Assembly: GCA_004151065.3 (NCBI GenBank)
Contig: NWUY0300003390.1
Coordinates: 28,929 to 50,630, forward strand
Length of the DNA stretch: 21,702 nt
Direction of reading: 5' to 3'
Origin: Larix sibirica
Lineage: Eukaryota; Streptophyta; Pinopsida; Pinales; Pinaceae
The position numbers and the translations under genes are program-made. The number at the start of each line of letters is the position of its first letter. The first letter of the stretch is position 1. Of the stretch, positions 1 to 8,184 are shown one piece after another. The notes beneath the pieces are model-generated. The model saw only the letters and a list, made by a program, of their open reading frames with translations. It was not told where the DNA came from and searched no databases.

Positions 1-1
1 G

Positions 2-340
2 TTATCTCTTTTTAGATTAGATGTTTTGAAAGAAGACTGTGTCTTAGGTTCTGAATTTCTTCAGAAGGTCGGCCCTTTTTCTATTGATGTAAATAAGTTG
101 TTGTTTTCTTGTACAATCTCTAGTCGTCAAGTCTGTATCCCTTTGAGTTTTAATCCAGTTTTGAAATGTAAACCTTTGTCAGTACAGTCAGTCAAGTCTA
201 GTGAGTCTGCTGATTTAAATAAAATGGGTCGCTGCATAGCATATGCAGTAAGTCATGCTGATAAAGCTTTGGATGCCATTAAGGAAAAACTTGTGAAAGA
301 CTGCTGCTCTGAGAGTCCAAATGCTTTTTGGACCCAAGAG
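2..340 (+). pseudogene. End of aspartic protease and protease-RT linker of the pararetrovirus
   Basis: The frame is open from base 2. A segment reading DCVLGSEFLQKVGPF (bases about 32-76) resembles the end of a retroviral-type protease, where the LG-x-x-F/DFL pattern is typical before the RT linker. The catalytic DTG/DSG triad is not present and would lie left of the window. From about 120 to 340 the sequence is a Ser/Lys-rich linker without a motif I recognise. The domain call rests on position directly upstream of RT and on the short motif only. Confidence 0.55.
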
Positions 341-1150
341 AAATATTTTGTCTCTCTGCCGTTTGATCCTCTGCAAAAGATCAAACCTATGAAAGCCTCT
401 GCAAGAATCATGACACCTTCAGAAAGGGAATTCTGCTCCAAGGAAATAAAAGAATTGCTGGATAAAGGTTTAATAAAAACTTCTAAAAACCCATGGGCAT
501 GTAGAGCATTTGTTGTTAACAAGCACTCTGAGTAGAAAAGAGGTAAGACCCGCTTGGTCGTCAGTTATAAGCCCCTGAATGCAGTTCTGCAGAAAGTCAG
601 GTATCCTCTGCCTGATAAAGCCAGTTTACTACAAAAGATTACTGGATGCACTATATTCAGTAAATTTGATCTTCAATTTGGTTTTTACCAAATAGGCATT
701 GAAGCGAAGGATCGCTTCAAAACTGCATTTGTGGTCCCTCATGGCCAATATCAGTGGAAGGTTATGCCTTTCGGTGTGAACAATGCTCCATCTGAATTCC
801 AAAAACGGATGGAAGATATATTTCGAGATATTCCATGGTTGGTCGTGTTTATTGATGACATCTTGATATGTTCCAGAAACCTACAAGATCACTTGAAGCA
901 CTTACAAAAATTTTACGATCTTGTGTTTAAACATGGTTTAGTTTTATCAGAAAGTAAGATGGAAATTGGTAAGACAGAAATGGATTTTCTTGGTTTCCAT
1001 ATTCACAAAGGTCAGGTTATTTTGCAGAAACATGTGCTTAGTGCTTTTGAGCATTTCCCTGAAAAAATTCTTGATAAAACTCAGCTCTAAAGGTTTCTTG
1101 GTAGTTTGAATTATGTCAGACCATTCTCTTGTGGACAAGCTACAGACATC
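341..1150 (+). pseudogene. Pararetroviral reverse transcriptase domain
   Basis: This domain would copy pregenomic RNA into DNA. Visible in order are the fingers region with EIKELLDKGLIKTS and NPWACRAFVV (about 446-517), KTRLVVSYKPLN after the first stop, the motif A region SKFDLQFGFYQIGI (about 659-700), VMPFGVNNAPSEFQ (about 761-802), the catalytic FIDD box at 848-859, and DFLGF (about 983-997). The last part, RFLGSLNY (from 1091), follows the TAA at 1088. The metal-binding aspartates of motif A and the FIDD box are both kept. Length and spacing match Ty3-like/caulimovirid RTs. The combination with a C-terminal extension and no integrase supports the caulimovirid call. Confidence 0.88.
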
Positions 1151-1199
1151 CATTGTCTGCAGCAGAGACTGAAAAAGAATCCTGTATCTTGGTCTGAAG

Positions 1200-1680
1200 A
1201 GATGACTTTGGCGGTCCAAAAAATCAAGGCCAAAGTAAAAGCATTACCAGCCCTTCATCTGCCACAAGGCATTGGTAAACTGATCATTGAAATTGATGCT
1301 TCATCTACAACATGGGCTGGTGTGTTGCTTGAAGAAATTGATGGCAGAGAAAATATACGTGGTTATGGATCTGGTTCGTTCAAAGCAGTCGAACTGAACT
1401 ATCCAAGCAACCACAAGGAAATCCTAGCTGTTAAAAAGACAATCCAACATTTTATTATGTTCTTAAAGCCAGTTAAATTTATCGTTAGAACAGACTTGAA
1501 GATTATGCCTGGAATATTTAAAAATGAGAATCTTATGGCAGAAAATAGCAGCAGGATACTAAAATGGTTTATCTGGTTATCAAATTTTGATTATGACATT
1601 GTGTATAAACCAGGTTATCTTAATTGTTTGGATGACATATTGACTCATGAAGTGTTGCAGCCTGAAGAAAAAGCATGTCT
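1200..1680 (+). pseudogene. Pararetroviral RNase H domain
   Basis: The domain degrades the RNA strand of the RNA-DNA hybrid during reverse transcription. The first catalytic Asp is in EIDASSTTWAGVLLEE (codon at 1295-1297). The Glu is in NHKEILAVKKTIQHF and the second Asp is in FIVRTDLKIM. The following SRILKWFIWLSNFDYDIVYKPG is the usual tail of RT-linked RNase H domains and ends near 1618. The acidic residues expected for activity are all present, and there is no stop inside the domain. Confidence 0.85.
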
Positions 1681-2710
1681 AAACATGTTCTCTATTGGAT
1701 CAAGCCATGTAGCTGATAAAGGCAAAAGGCCTGTTGAAGAACCTGAGCATATCAGGTTTGAACCCAGAAATGCTCTGTTCATGAAACCATGTGATGATAG
1801 CCTCTCTCCAGGCGATAGGAGACAATTGCTGGATTATGCCGACAGGCATGAAGTAGAGAAATATCTCAGCTTAACACTGATAAAACAGATCCAATCCAGC
1901 CCATGTCAGCTTCATATCATGGAAATTTGGGAGCGCTCAGCGTTCCGTGGTCTCAGTCAAGCCCAGGAAAAGTTACGTCGTTGTCATGAACTTTGGGTAG
2001 ACTGTAATGATGAAAAATATGGTCCAGTTTGGTATGTGGACATTGGTGAAGGAAATCTTACATGGACCAGTTTTAATTTGATTCTTCAGTTCTGTCGGGA
2101 ATAAAAGTCTATTGTAATATGTGTAGACCCAGGAAACATGAGAAATAAGTCTTGGTCTAGATGGACTGAAGTTTTGTTAGATAAATACTGTCCCAGAGTT
2201 GATTGGACAAATCGGGAAGCAAATTTTATTCTTCACATACAGGCCGATATGCAAGTCATAGACCAGAACAATCTCTGGTTCAAATTTCTTTTAAAACATC
2301 AGGGTGGTCGCATCTCTCCTCTTGAGCACACTGTCCATGTAACCAGAAAGTTCATCAAGAGAGATGTTCGAGGTAATAAAATAGATGCAAAAATCCACAG
2401 GCAAACTCTCCCATTAGATCTCCGTGTCGAATCACTATTTGAGAGTGAATTTATTGGAGAAACCAGTGATGTATTACATGGTTCCGACATAGAGAAATGT
2501 TTTAGCACTTGGTTATATCCTCCTCCGGTCTTTATAGATGAAAGTCCTGTTCCAGATGATTCGTAGGATGTGGATGCCTTGCTGGAAGCTCGTGAGCTGG
2601 AAGAATGCATATATGCAGAAGACGGCTTTGACTGTCCATGTGGCGGACAGCTGGTTGGTCCTCCGGGAAACCATGAACTATTTTGTGTCTGCCGTTCCGG
2701 CAACGACTGA
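1681..2710 (+). pseudogene. C-terminal region of pararetroviral polyprotein, unknown function
   Basis: After the RNase H the same frame continues for about 340 codons, interrupted at 2102 and 2564. I do not recognise a family. Visible features are a hydrophilic segment with SPGDRRQLLDYADRHEVEKYL, an aromatic-rich core with GPVWYVDIGEG and TWTSFNLILQFC just before the stop at 2102, and ICVDPGN directly after it. An acidic Pro-rich stretch lies at about 2515-2563. The final 47 codons hold a CxC-x10-H-x3-CxC cluster (about 2627-2688) that could bind zinc. Reading-frame continuity and the absence of frameshifts argue that it was coding. A domain downstream of RNase H is known in some endogenous caulimovirid groups, often as a separate ORF of unknown role; equating the two is inference. 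Confidence 0.6.
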
Positions 2711-2894
2711 TGTAATATTGTAATTATTGCTTTTACTTTCCATCAAATAATGGAAGCCGTAGTGGGCCAGTATAATAGCCCCACTTTGTACTTTGTTGGG
2801 ATGATGTCTCCGGAGTGCTTTTACTTTTGGTGATGTCTGGGTCATGTCTGTCTCCGGGTCCCCTTATGGCGCCGCCTCTCACGGGACGAGATAA

Positions 2895-2915
2895 TAGTGG
2901 TGTGTCCCACCACTA
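2895..2915. repeat. 8-bp perfect dyad with 5-nt spacer in the viral promoter region
   Basis: TAGTGGTG (2895-2902) and CACCACTA (2908-2915) are exact reverse complements separated by TGTCC. The element is centred about 80 bp upstream of the TATA box. It could be a protein-binding palindrome or an RNA hairpin near the 3' end of transcripts. Its function is unknown. Confidence 0.75.
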
Positions 2916-2945
2916 CCCCAGAATCTCTACTTTTGACTGCCTTGT

Positions 2946-2973
2946 GCCAGTTTTGTGTGACCGGTTAACTGGC
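2946..2973. repeat. 7-bp perfect dyad just upstream of the TATA box
   Basis: GCCAGTT (2946-2952) and AACTGGC (2967-2973) are exact reverse complements separated by 14 nt. The right arm ends 8 nt before the TATA box. The spacer contains CCGGTTAA, which gives further local symmetry. A transcription-factor site is possible; function is not shown. Confidence 0.7.
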
Positions 2974-2981
2974 TAAGATGT

Positions 2982-2989
2982 TATATAAG
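2982..2989 (+). promoter_or_regulatory. TATA box (TATATAAG)
   Basis: TATATAAG matches the plant TATA consensus and the form found in caulimovirid pregenomic promoters. A transcription start would be expected about 25-35 bp downstream, near 3012-3020, within CATTTCATTCATTAG. The start is inferred and not mapped. Confidence 0.65.
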
Positions 2990-3012
2990 GAGGGCCTCTC
3001 CTCCCATTTCAT

Positions 3013-3209
3013 TCATTAGATTCTAGACGTCTGCATGAGCAAGTAGTCCGCTCTGCAAGTAGAGGTCTAGAGCCGAGCGTTCCAGTGGTTGGAGCTCTGC
3101 GAGTCATAGGTTTCCAGAGCTGAGGTATTATGCTCTACTGGTTGCTGAAAGGTTCTCCTTTGTAAAAATTGGTCTATTTGAGTCTGTAAAGTGTTAGTGG
3201 GCATATCTC
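3013..3209 (+). other. Pararetroviral leader, truncated
   Basis: The sequence downstream of the TATA box has short complementary segments, for example AGCTCTG (3093-3099) with CAGAGCT (3115-3121). This fits the structured leaders of the family. I see no methionine-tRNA primer binding site (TGGTATCAGAGC type) and no AATAAA before the microsatellite. The leader therefore probably ends before those sites. Confidence 0.45.
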
Positions 3210-3210
3210 N

Positions 3211-3222
3211 GATGATGGAAAC

Positions 3223-3275
<53 letters not shown>

Positions 3276-3290
3276 CGACGACGACGATGA
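3211..3290. repeat. GAT/ATG trinucleotide microsatellite with GAC interruption
   Basis: From 3223 there is an essentially pure GAT run of about 17 units, followed by four GAC units and two GAT units. The bases just before it (3211-3222) are imperfect GAT-like sequence. A single undetermined base (n) at 3210 sits at the left border. The apparent poly-Met or poly-Asp frames here are only the repeat read as codons. Confidence 0.95.
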
Positions 3291-3330
3291 TAAAACCATA
3301 TTTTTTGCATGAAACTTATGGAAATCACGA

Positions 3331-3400
3331 TAAAAATGATGACATCGATGATGGTGATGAATCTAACGATGATGATTGTGACATTGATGAATGCTTATGA
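3331..3400. repeat. Degenerate GAT-rich sequence
   Basis: GATGATGACATCGATGATGGTGATGAA-like sequence continues the microsatellite in a decayed form. It is probably an older, eroded part of the same repeat. It contains no gene. Confidence 0.7.
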
Positions 3401-3586
3401 TAGTAGGTCCAAAAATAGAATTGGGTCTTACAATATTAGAATCAATCCAATATTCAAATTCAAATATAACTCTAGAACCTTTGGCTTAGGTGTTGGATGT
3501 GTCAATATTTGCAAGAGGGTGTAACTAAATGTGTTAGTACAATTAGTGATATAGAAAATATTGGAATTGGATTTAATATAAAATTG

Positions 3587-3605
3587 GTGTGTGTGTGTGT
3601 GTGTG
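3587..3605. repeat. GT dinucleotide microsatellite
   Basis: About nine GT units are followed by CATGCTTGCGCATGCGCAT. Most of 3587-3624 therefore alternates purine and pyrimidine. Such tracts can adopt Z-DNA in principle, but nothing here shows that they do. Confidence 0.9.
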
Positions 3606-3624
3606 CATGCTTGCGCATGCGCAT

Positions 3625-4239
3625 TTGTAGTTGATATTGAGTTACAATAATTTGAACAAAAAAAATAGGCATCCATATCGGTCCCATGCACACATCCACC
3701 AAACTTGCGTGAGCACCTTTCCAATATAATGAACATAGCTTGCTAGACCTTACATCCTACAATGATTAGAATCAAATCCCACAAATTCAATGAGACAGAA
3801 GAGAACCCACAATTAGAAGATGATATAAAAGATGACCGATCACAATCAAACAAATCTCATAATCTAATAGAAGATTACCCCAAGGACAATATATAAGAGG
3901 ACCAATAATCAAAGAATGCCTCCTAAAGAAGTTTGTAAAGTATATATTACTTAATCGTTTAAGAGTTTTGAGTGTTGTAAGGAGGATGAGGTTGTATGCT
4001 ATTGGGATCCATTGAGCATGAACCATTTTTTTAATTTATTATTTATTTATCATTGAAACCATGTGTAAAAATGGGTTGAGATGAATCAATGAAGCACAAA
4101 GTAAGATTTTAAAAACTAGATATTACGCACAGAAAAGGATTGAAGAAAAAGGGTAAACGCCAGCATAGTCAAGTAACCTACAAAAGAGTTTGTCACTTTC
4201 TATTTTAGTGGAAAATAACCAATAATGATCACAACATTG
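3625..4239. other. Intergenic, no recognised feature
   Basis: AT-rich sequence with stops in all frames apart from short unconvincing ORFs. No protein family, RNA gene or repeat unit was recognised. It may hold the eroded 5' part of the Ty3/gypsy fragment that becomes recognisable at about 4240. Confidence 0.5.
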
Positions 4240-5395
4240 GTATGAAGGCCTTATTTATGAAACAAAAACTCAAAAATGAGTTTTATACATGAAATCATTA
4301 TTCCCTCTCTCCCTATATCAAGTGACTTATCTAAAAAACTCTATCTCACTCTTAATGTTATACTTTTGTTCTCTAGTAAGGCAACATGAGGAAATTAAAA
4401 TCACTAAGAAATACATATTCCAATATGAAATCAAATTTCTCCACAACAAAGTCCTTTCTGACATAGCACCATGGGAATTCTATGATGTCCTCCTAGTAAA
4501 ACCATTCCTGTGGGAATGCCATAGTATTTATGATTCACATCTACAAAGTTTCATCTTAGACATCAATGGATTGTGTTAAAGAGTGTTTGAGGTCATTATA
4601 AAGGTCAATGTTTATTGAGTATATTGTAAACAATGATAAAACTAATCAACCATTATCTTAAGGTTATTCTTATGATGAACAAGCCACAATATTAGCATGT
4701 GAAATCCTCATGGGGGTAATTATGTTTAAGCACACAAGCAATGTAATAGAAGCACACTTACTTGCCTTTAGAAGAGTAATCTTAGAATATTTAAGGACCC
4801 TACCATGATTCCTTTACATGTCCAAATTTGACATAAAATCGATGTCATTGTAGGTGTAAAATACTACACGTAGACAATATTCTTATTAAACTTGGAGCTA
4901 AGTACAGTTACCAAGCTAGCTTTGAAGTTATCTTTGCTACTAGATTCATATGGATCCTTCAAATGTGAAAAATAATTTTCAAATCCAAATAAGCATTGTA
5001 TGAGTGGTTAATGATATTCTTTGAACTTATCAAAGAGACAAATCCATTCATGAGGTTGATGGATGACATCCTCAAACCATTTACAACTCATTTTTTCATG
5101 GTCTACCTCCACAATTTTTTATTTGGAGCAAGACTTGACCATAGCATGCAAATCATATCAAAAAATTCCTTCACACCTTGTGCAAACATAAGATGTATGA
5201 AAACTTAGCAAAATTTTCCTTTCCATGAGCTGACTAAAATACCTTGGTTATGTGGTGGATGTGATAGGATTTCATGTTGAATAAAAGAGAATACATGTAA
5301 TCAAGAACTAGCTTATACTCTCACATGTCATGGAGCTACATAACATCTTGGATTGACAAACATATATAGAGGATTCTTGTTGATATTAGAGTTAA
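4240..5395 (+). mobile_element. Strongly decayed Ty3/gypsy pol fragment, + strand
   Basis: Short islands of gypsy pol homology occur in the right order in shifting frames. Protease-RT linker: DIAPWEFYDVLLVKPFLWE (about 4458-4514). RT: VDNILIKLGAKYSYQASF (about 4873-4926), where a GATxFSKIDL-type block is expected. Then ALYEWL (about 4993-5010) and FMRLMDDILKPF (about 5048-5083). The catalytic box is read as YLHN instead of YLDD. LKYLGYVVDVIGFHVE follows (about 5235-5282), and HLGLTNIYRGF (about 5344-5376) corresponds to the RT/RNase H connection. Several frameshifts and stops are required. The FMRLMDD pattern suggests a chromovirus-like lineage; this is tentative. No RNase H or integrase follows, so the copy is truncated near 5395. 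No LTRs were seen. Confidence 0.7.
4996..5208 (+). pseudogene. Ty3/gypsy reverse transcriptase remnant
   Basis: This stretch has 70 codons without a stop and corresponds to the palm region of a gypsy RT. YEWLMIFFELIKETN stands where the usual YEWLVMPFGLTNAP block is expected. FMRLMDDILKPF follows, then VYLHNFLF at the position of the catalytic YLDD box. Both catalytic aspartates of that box are replaced (His, Asn), so the enzyme is dead apart from its many breaks. Homology continues in another frame from about 5235. Confidence 0.7.
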
Positions 5396-5663
5396 AGGCT
5401 ATGGGTTGAAATTTAGAGTCTTAAGTTGAGGGTAGGGTTAATGGTGTGATGGTAAAGGTTTTTGCATAAAGTGATCAATATTATGGGTGAAGGGTCCAAA
5501 ACAAGGTCTAATATGAAGGAGTAAGGTTTATGGTCAAGGGTTAAGCATTAGATGTTAAGGGTCAACGGTCAAGCCTTTAGTGTTATCATTAATGATTGAT
5601 GATTAATGGTCAAGGGTCAAAGGTTTAAGGTTGATATTGAAGGATCAAGGTTAAGGTTATACC
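5396..5663. repeat. Degenerate short-motif repeat block (GGTCAAGGG / GGTTAAGG type)
   Basis: Variants of AAGGGTCAA, GGTTAAGG and TTAAGGGTC recur irregularly, for example around 5404, 5522-5565, 5608-5634 and 5644-5657. The unit is not fixed, so this is low-order degenerate repetition and not a clean satellite. It is G-rich on the + strand with few Cs. It begins where the Ty3/gypsy homology ends. It does not match the plant telomere unit TTTAGGG. Confidence 0.55.
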
Positions 5664-5678
5664 TAATTAACCCAAATC

Positions 5679-5711
5679 GGTTTGTGAATTAAACCAAGCG
5701 GTTCACAAACC
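5679..5711. repeat. 10-bp perfect inverted repeat
   Basis: GGTTTGTGAA (5679-5688) and TTCACAAACC (5702-5711) are exact reverse complements separated by 13 nt. It could form a hairpin or be a relic of a small inverted-repeat transposon. No matching outer structure was found. Confidence 0.8.
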
Positions 5712-7004
5712 AATTCACCAATTTAGACACCTTTTCCAAAAAAGAGAAAAAGGTGCCCCACCTTTCCCAAACCCTAAGTTAGTGTTATATACCTAGATGA
5801 CCCCTCACATGCATATTTTAACATTAAGGTCTGAAGAGGTCATTTGTTCATTCAATCATTTGGGATTTGGTGCTTTATTTCATGCAAACCCCTCTTTCTC
5901 TTATGTATCTAAACATTTATATGGGTGAAAATGTTATACTTGATATTCTCACTAGAGAAATGGCCTCTACCATGATGATTCCACCAAACTTGGCTTAGAT
6001 CTAACACATTGGGTGATATTTTCAAACATTTTTCAATCACTCATTAGAAGAAAAGACATAAATATGCCAATCCATCATGAATGAATTTTCATTGTATTCC
6101 TATTATGCATAAGGGCATCCTTTGATCTTTATGTTGATTCAGTCTACCTCCTCACCATCATCATCAACCATGGCCAATGGAAATACAATAGTTGTATAAT
6201 TATAGAATGATTTTGAATGTTCAATGCAACTATACATTCATCATTATCAAATCTATTGAGTCCACTAGAGAAATTATTACTTGCCTCCTTGACACATATT
6301 TCCCTATATCCAAGTGGAAGAGCATGCTCAAAAAATAAATGGTTATGGCTAAGTGAACTATATGTACCCCAAGACATCATTTTATCTTGACCATTCAACC
6401 CAAATAAATGCCTTTATTAGATATAGCATAATCATCAAGTTCCATCGTAGGAAAAAGTGACAACACACCCATTAAGGTCAAACTCAACCCAACCTATGAT
6501 TGTGGCATCAATTTCACTTACAAAGATGCACAGCTTGGACCTATGCCACATTATGAAGAATCTTAGCCACCAAGTTGCATGTTGCATGTGTGAGTAACCT
6601 ATTCTATACACTTCTATAGTTAGGAATAGAATATTTTTTCTTCGTTGATGCTTAGAATAAAGTATATGCTTTAGTTGATTTGTACATGAATGTGGGTTAA
6701 AATATATTTCAAATATTAATGACTAAGATTGCATCCATGTGCGATGATGTTAACTAAGTGATTTTAATGTATTTGTTGCATTCCTTCATGAAAAGAATGA
6801 AAGCTACACCACTTTGGAAATTGGATTGTTGTAAGTGAATATACATCAAGTAAATATAATGTCTCAAAATTATTTTGCAAACAAACTTTGGCCAAATCCT
6901 TAGCTATTAATTGGGTCAAATCCTTATCTCTTGCATCATAACACTTAAACAACCTCTTTTTGTCCACACAAGCTCGCGCTCTTTATAGAATATTGGGTAC
7001 ATGC
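5712..7004. other. Intergenic, no recognised gene
   Basis: AT-rich DNA with only short ORFs on both strands, the longest about 84 codons on the minus strand at 6144-6398. None shows a motif, a plausible composition or a neighbouring coding context that I recognise. An AAACCCTAA at 5769-5777 is a single telomere-like motif common in plant DNA. Confidence 0.5.
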
Positions 7005-7180
7005 AAGAGTACCAAAGACTAAACAAAACCTAAGGAAAAGACCTAGTAGAATGGTAAGGCAAAGTCCAAAGTGATCAATAGGGTGGAGGATGAGACAACA
7101 TAACAAAGTGCATTGTAAACTGACAAGAAAATTGTCAAACAAGGAGAATGCTTAATCACCATTTTCATTTTTTGAGATGA
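7005..7180. repeat. Array, left partial unit
   Basis: ACCAAAGACTAAAC to ACAAGAAAATTGTCAAACAAGG matches the second half of the array unit. Similarity fades to the left of about 7005, which marks the array edge. Confidence 0.75.
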
Positions 7181-7518
7181 CTTGGAAGCCAAAATTTGCA
7201 AGCATGCCCATGCACAAGAAAGAAGAGTGGAGACCAAATGAGTTTGTGGTTTCCCACTTCCTTGAGAGGAGTAGCACGGAGGAAACAAACCACCATCCTT
7301 ATACATACCAAAATGTTGGTGTTTCCAAGATAAATCACAAGGAAAGAATACCAAAGGTTAAGTGAAACATGAGGTGAAGACCAAGTTGAATAAGAAGGTG
7401 AATACTAAAGAGACCAACAAGGTGGATGAAGCAACAAGGCAAGGGAGTGCATGGTAAAAAGACAAGAAAATTGTAAAATAAGGAGAGAGATCGGTCACCA
7501 TTTTATTTTTTGAGATGA
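7181..7518. repeat. Array unit 1 (338 bp)
   Basis: Complete unit carrying all landmarks, including GCATGCCCATGCA and CACTTCCTTGAGA. It contains a spurious 62-codon + strand ORF. Confidence 0.85.
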
Positions 7519-7847
7519 CTTGGAAGACCTAATTTATAATCATGCCAATGCATGAGGAAGAAGAGAGGAGAACAAATGAATTTATGGATTCCCACTTCCT
7601 AAAGAAAAGTGGCATGGAGGAAATGAGCCCCCATCCTTCCACACAACAAAAAATTTGTGTTTCCAAGATGATTCATGAGGAAACGAGAGTAAAGGCTACA
7701 TAAATCACAATGAGATAACCAAGTAGAATGGCATGGTGGAGGATGAAGAGGCCAACGGGAAGGAGGAAGAGACAACTCAATGGAAACCACAAATTCAGGA
7801 AATTGTTAGATAAGGAGAGGGTTCGGTTACCACTTTTTTTTATACAA
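7519..7847. repeat. Array unit 2 (329 bp)
   Basis: Complete unit, about 9 bp shorter than unit 1 through small deletions. The phase mark and the TTTCCAAGATGA block are clear. Confidence 0.85.
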
Positions 7848-8184
7848 CTTGGAATACCAAATTTGAAAGCATGCCCATGCATAAGGAAGAAAAGAGGATA
7901 GCAAACAAATTTGGGATTTCCCACTTCCTTGAGATGACAGGCATGGGGGAAATGAACTGCCATCCTTCTGCATACAAAAAAGTTGGTGTTGCCAAGATAA
8001 GCAACAAGGAAAGAAGACCAAAATAAGTTAAACAAAAGGCCAACACCAAGGGGAATAGAAATACAAAGAGCAAAGTTGCCAGCAATTTGGAGGAAGAGAC
8101 AACATAAAGGAGTGCATGATAAGAAGGCAAGAAAATTGTCAAATAAAGAAAGTGTTTAGTCACAACTTTACTTTTTTGACATGA
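7848..8184. repeat. Array unit 3 (337 bp)
   Basis: Complete unit. The phase mark is CTTGGAATACC here. GCATGCCCATGCATAAGG and TTGGTGTTGCCAAGATAA are well kept. Confidence 0.85.

Larger units (their letters stand above)
2..2710 (+). pseudogene. Pararetroviral polyprotein, C-terminal ~900 codons with four in-frame stops
   Basis: One frame is continuous from base 2 to the TGA at 2708-2710 and is broken only by stops at 533-535 (TAG), 1088-1090 (TAA), 2102-2104 (TAA) and 2564-2566 (TAG). Homology runs straight through the first two stops into conserved RT and RT/RNase H connection sequence, so these are mutations and not gene boundaries. No frameshift is needed anywhere in 2.7 kb. The N-terminal part continues beyond the window. 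Four stops mean no full product can be made, so it is called a pseudogene. Whether the TAG at 2564 or the TGA at 2708 is the ancestral end is not certain; the in-frame stretch between them is Cys-rich and looks coding. Confidence 0.85.
2711..3012 (+). promoter_or_regulatory. Pararetroviral intergenic region / pregenomic RNA promoter
   Basis: This non-coding stretch lies between the end of the polyprotein frame and the leader, where caulimovirids carry the promoter for their pregenomic RNA. It ends in a TATA box followed by a pyrimidine-rich CTCTCCTCCCATTTCATTCA segment, a layout much like the 35S-type promoters of the family. Two perfect dyads lie upstream (2895-2915 and 2946-2973). GATAA occurs at 2890-2894. 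Transcription today is not shown by sequence alone. Confidence 0.6.
1..3209 (+). mobile_element. Endogenous pararetrovirus (Caulimoviridae-like), 3' part
   Basis: This is the right-hand part of an integrated plant pararetrovirus, truncated by the left window edge. The order seen is end of aspartic protease, reverse transcriptase, RNase H, an unassigned C-terminal region, a non-coding region with a TATA box, and a leader. No integrase domain and no LTR are present, which separates it from Ty3/gypsy elements. Caulimovirids lack integrase and their genomic copies arise by illegitimate recombination (family knowledge). The right end is placed at the start of the GAT microsatellite because leader-like sequence stops there; it is uncertain by tens of bases. 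The genus cannot be named from this piece. Movement and coat protein regions, if present, lie outside the window. Confidence 0.85.

Noticed and set aside
2299-2703. 134-codon minus-strand ORF opposite the viral C-terminal region
   Set aside because: It is a shadow of the + strand frame. The + strand is continuous with RT-RNase H, and the minus frame has Ser-rich composition without a motif.
3013-3209. Methionine-tRNA primer binding site of the pararetrovirus
   Set aside because: No stretch resembling TGGTATCAGAGC was found; TGGTTGGAGCTC near 3087 is too different.
3191-3400. ORF with a long run of Met codons
   Set aside because: It is the GAT/ATG microsatellite read in one frame, includes the undetermined base, and has no coding context.
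5396-5777. Interstitial telomere sequence
   Set aside because: The motifs are GGTCAAGGG/GGTTAAGG variants, not TTTAGGG arrays. The AAACCCTAA at 5769 is a single occurrence.
6144-6398. 84-codon minus-strand ORF as a small gene
   Set aside because: No recognisable domain or homologous context; that length is expected by chance in this much sequence.
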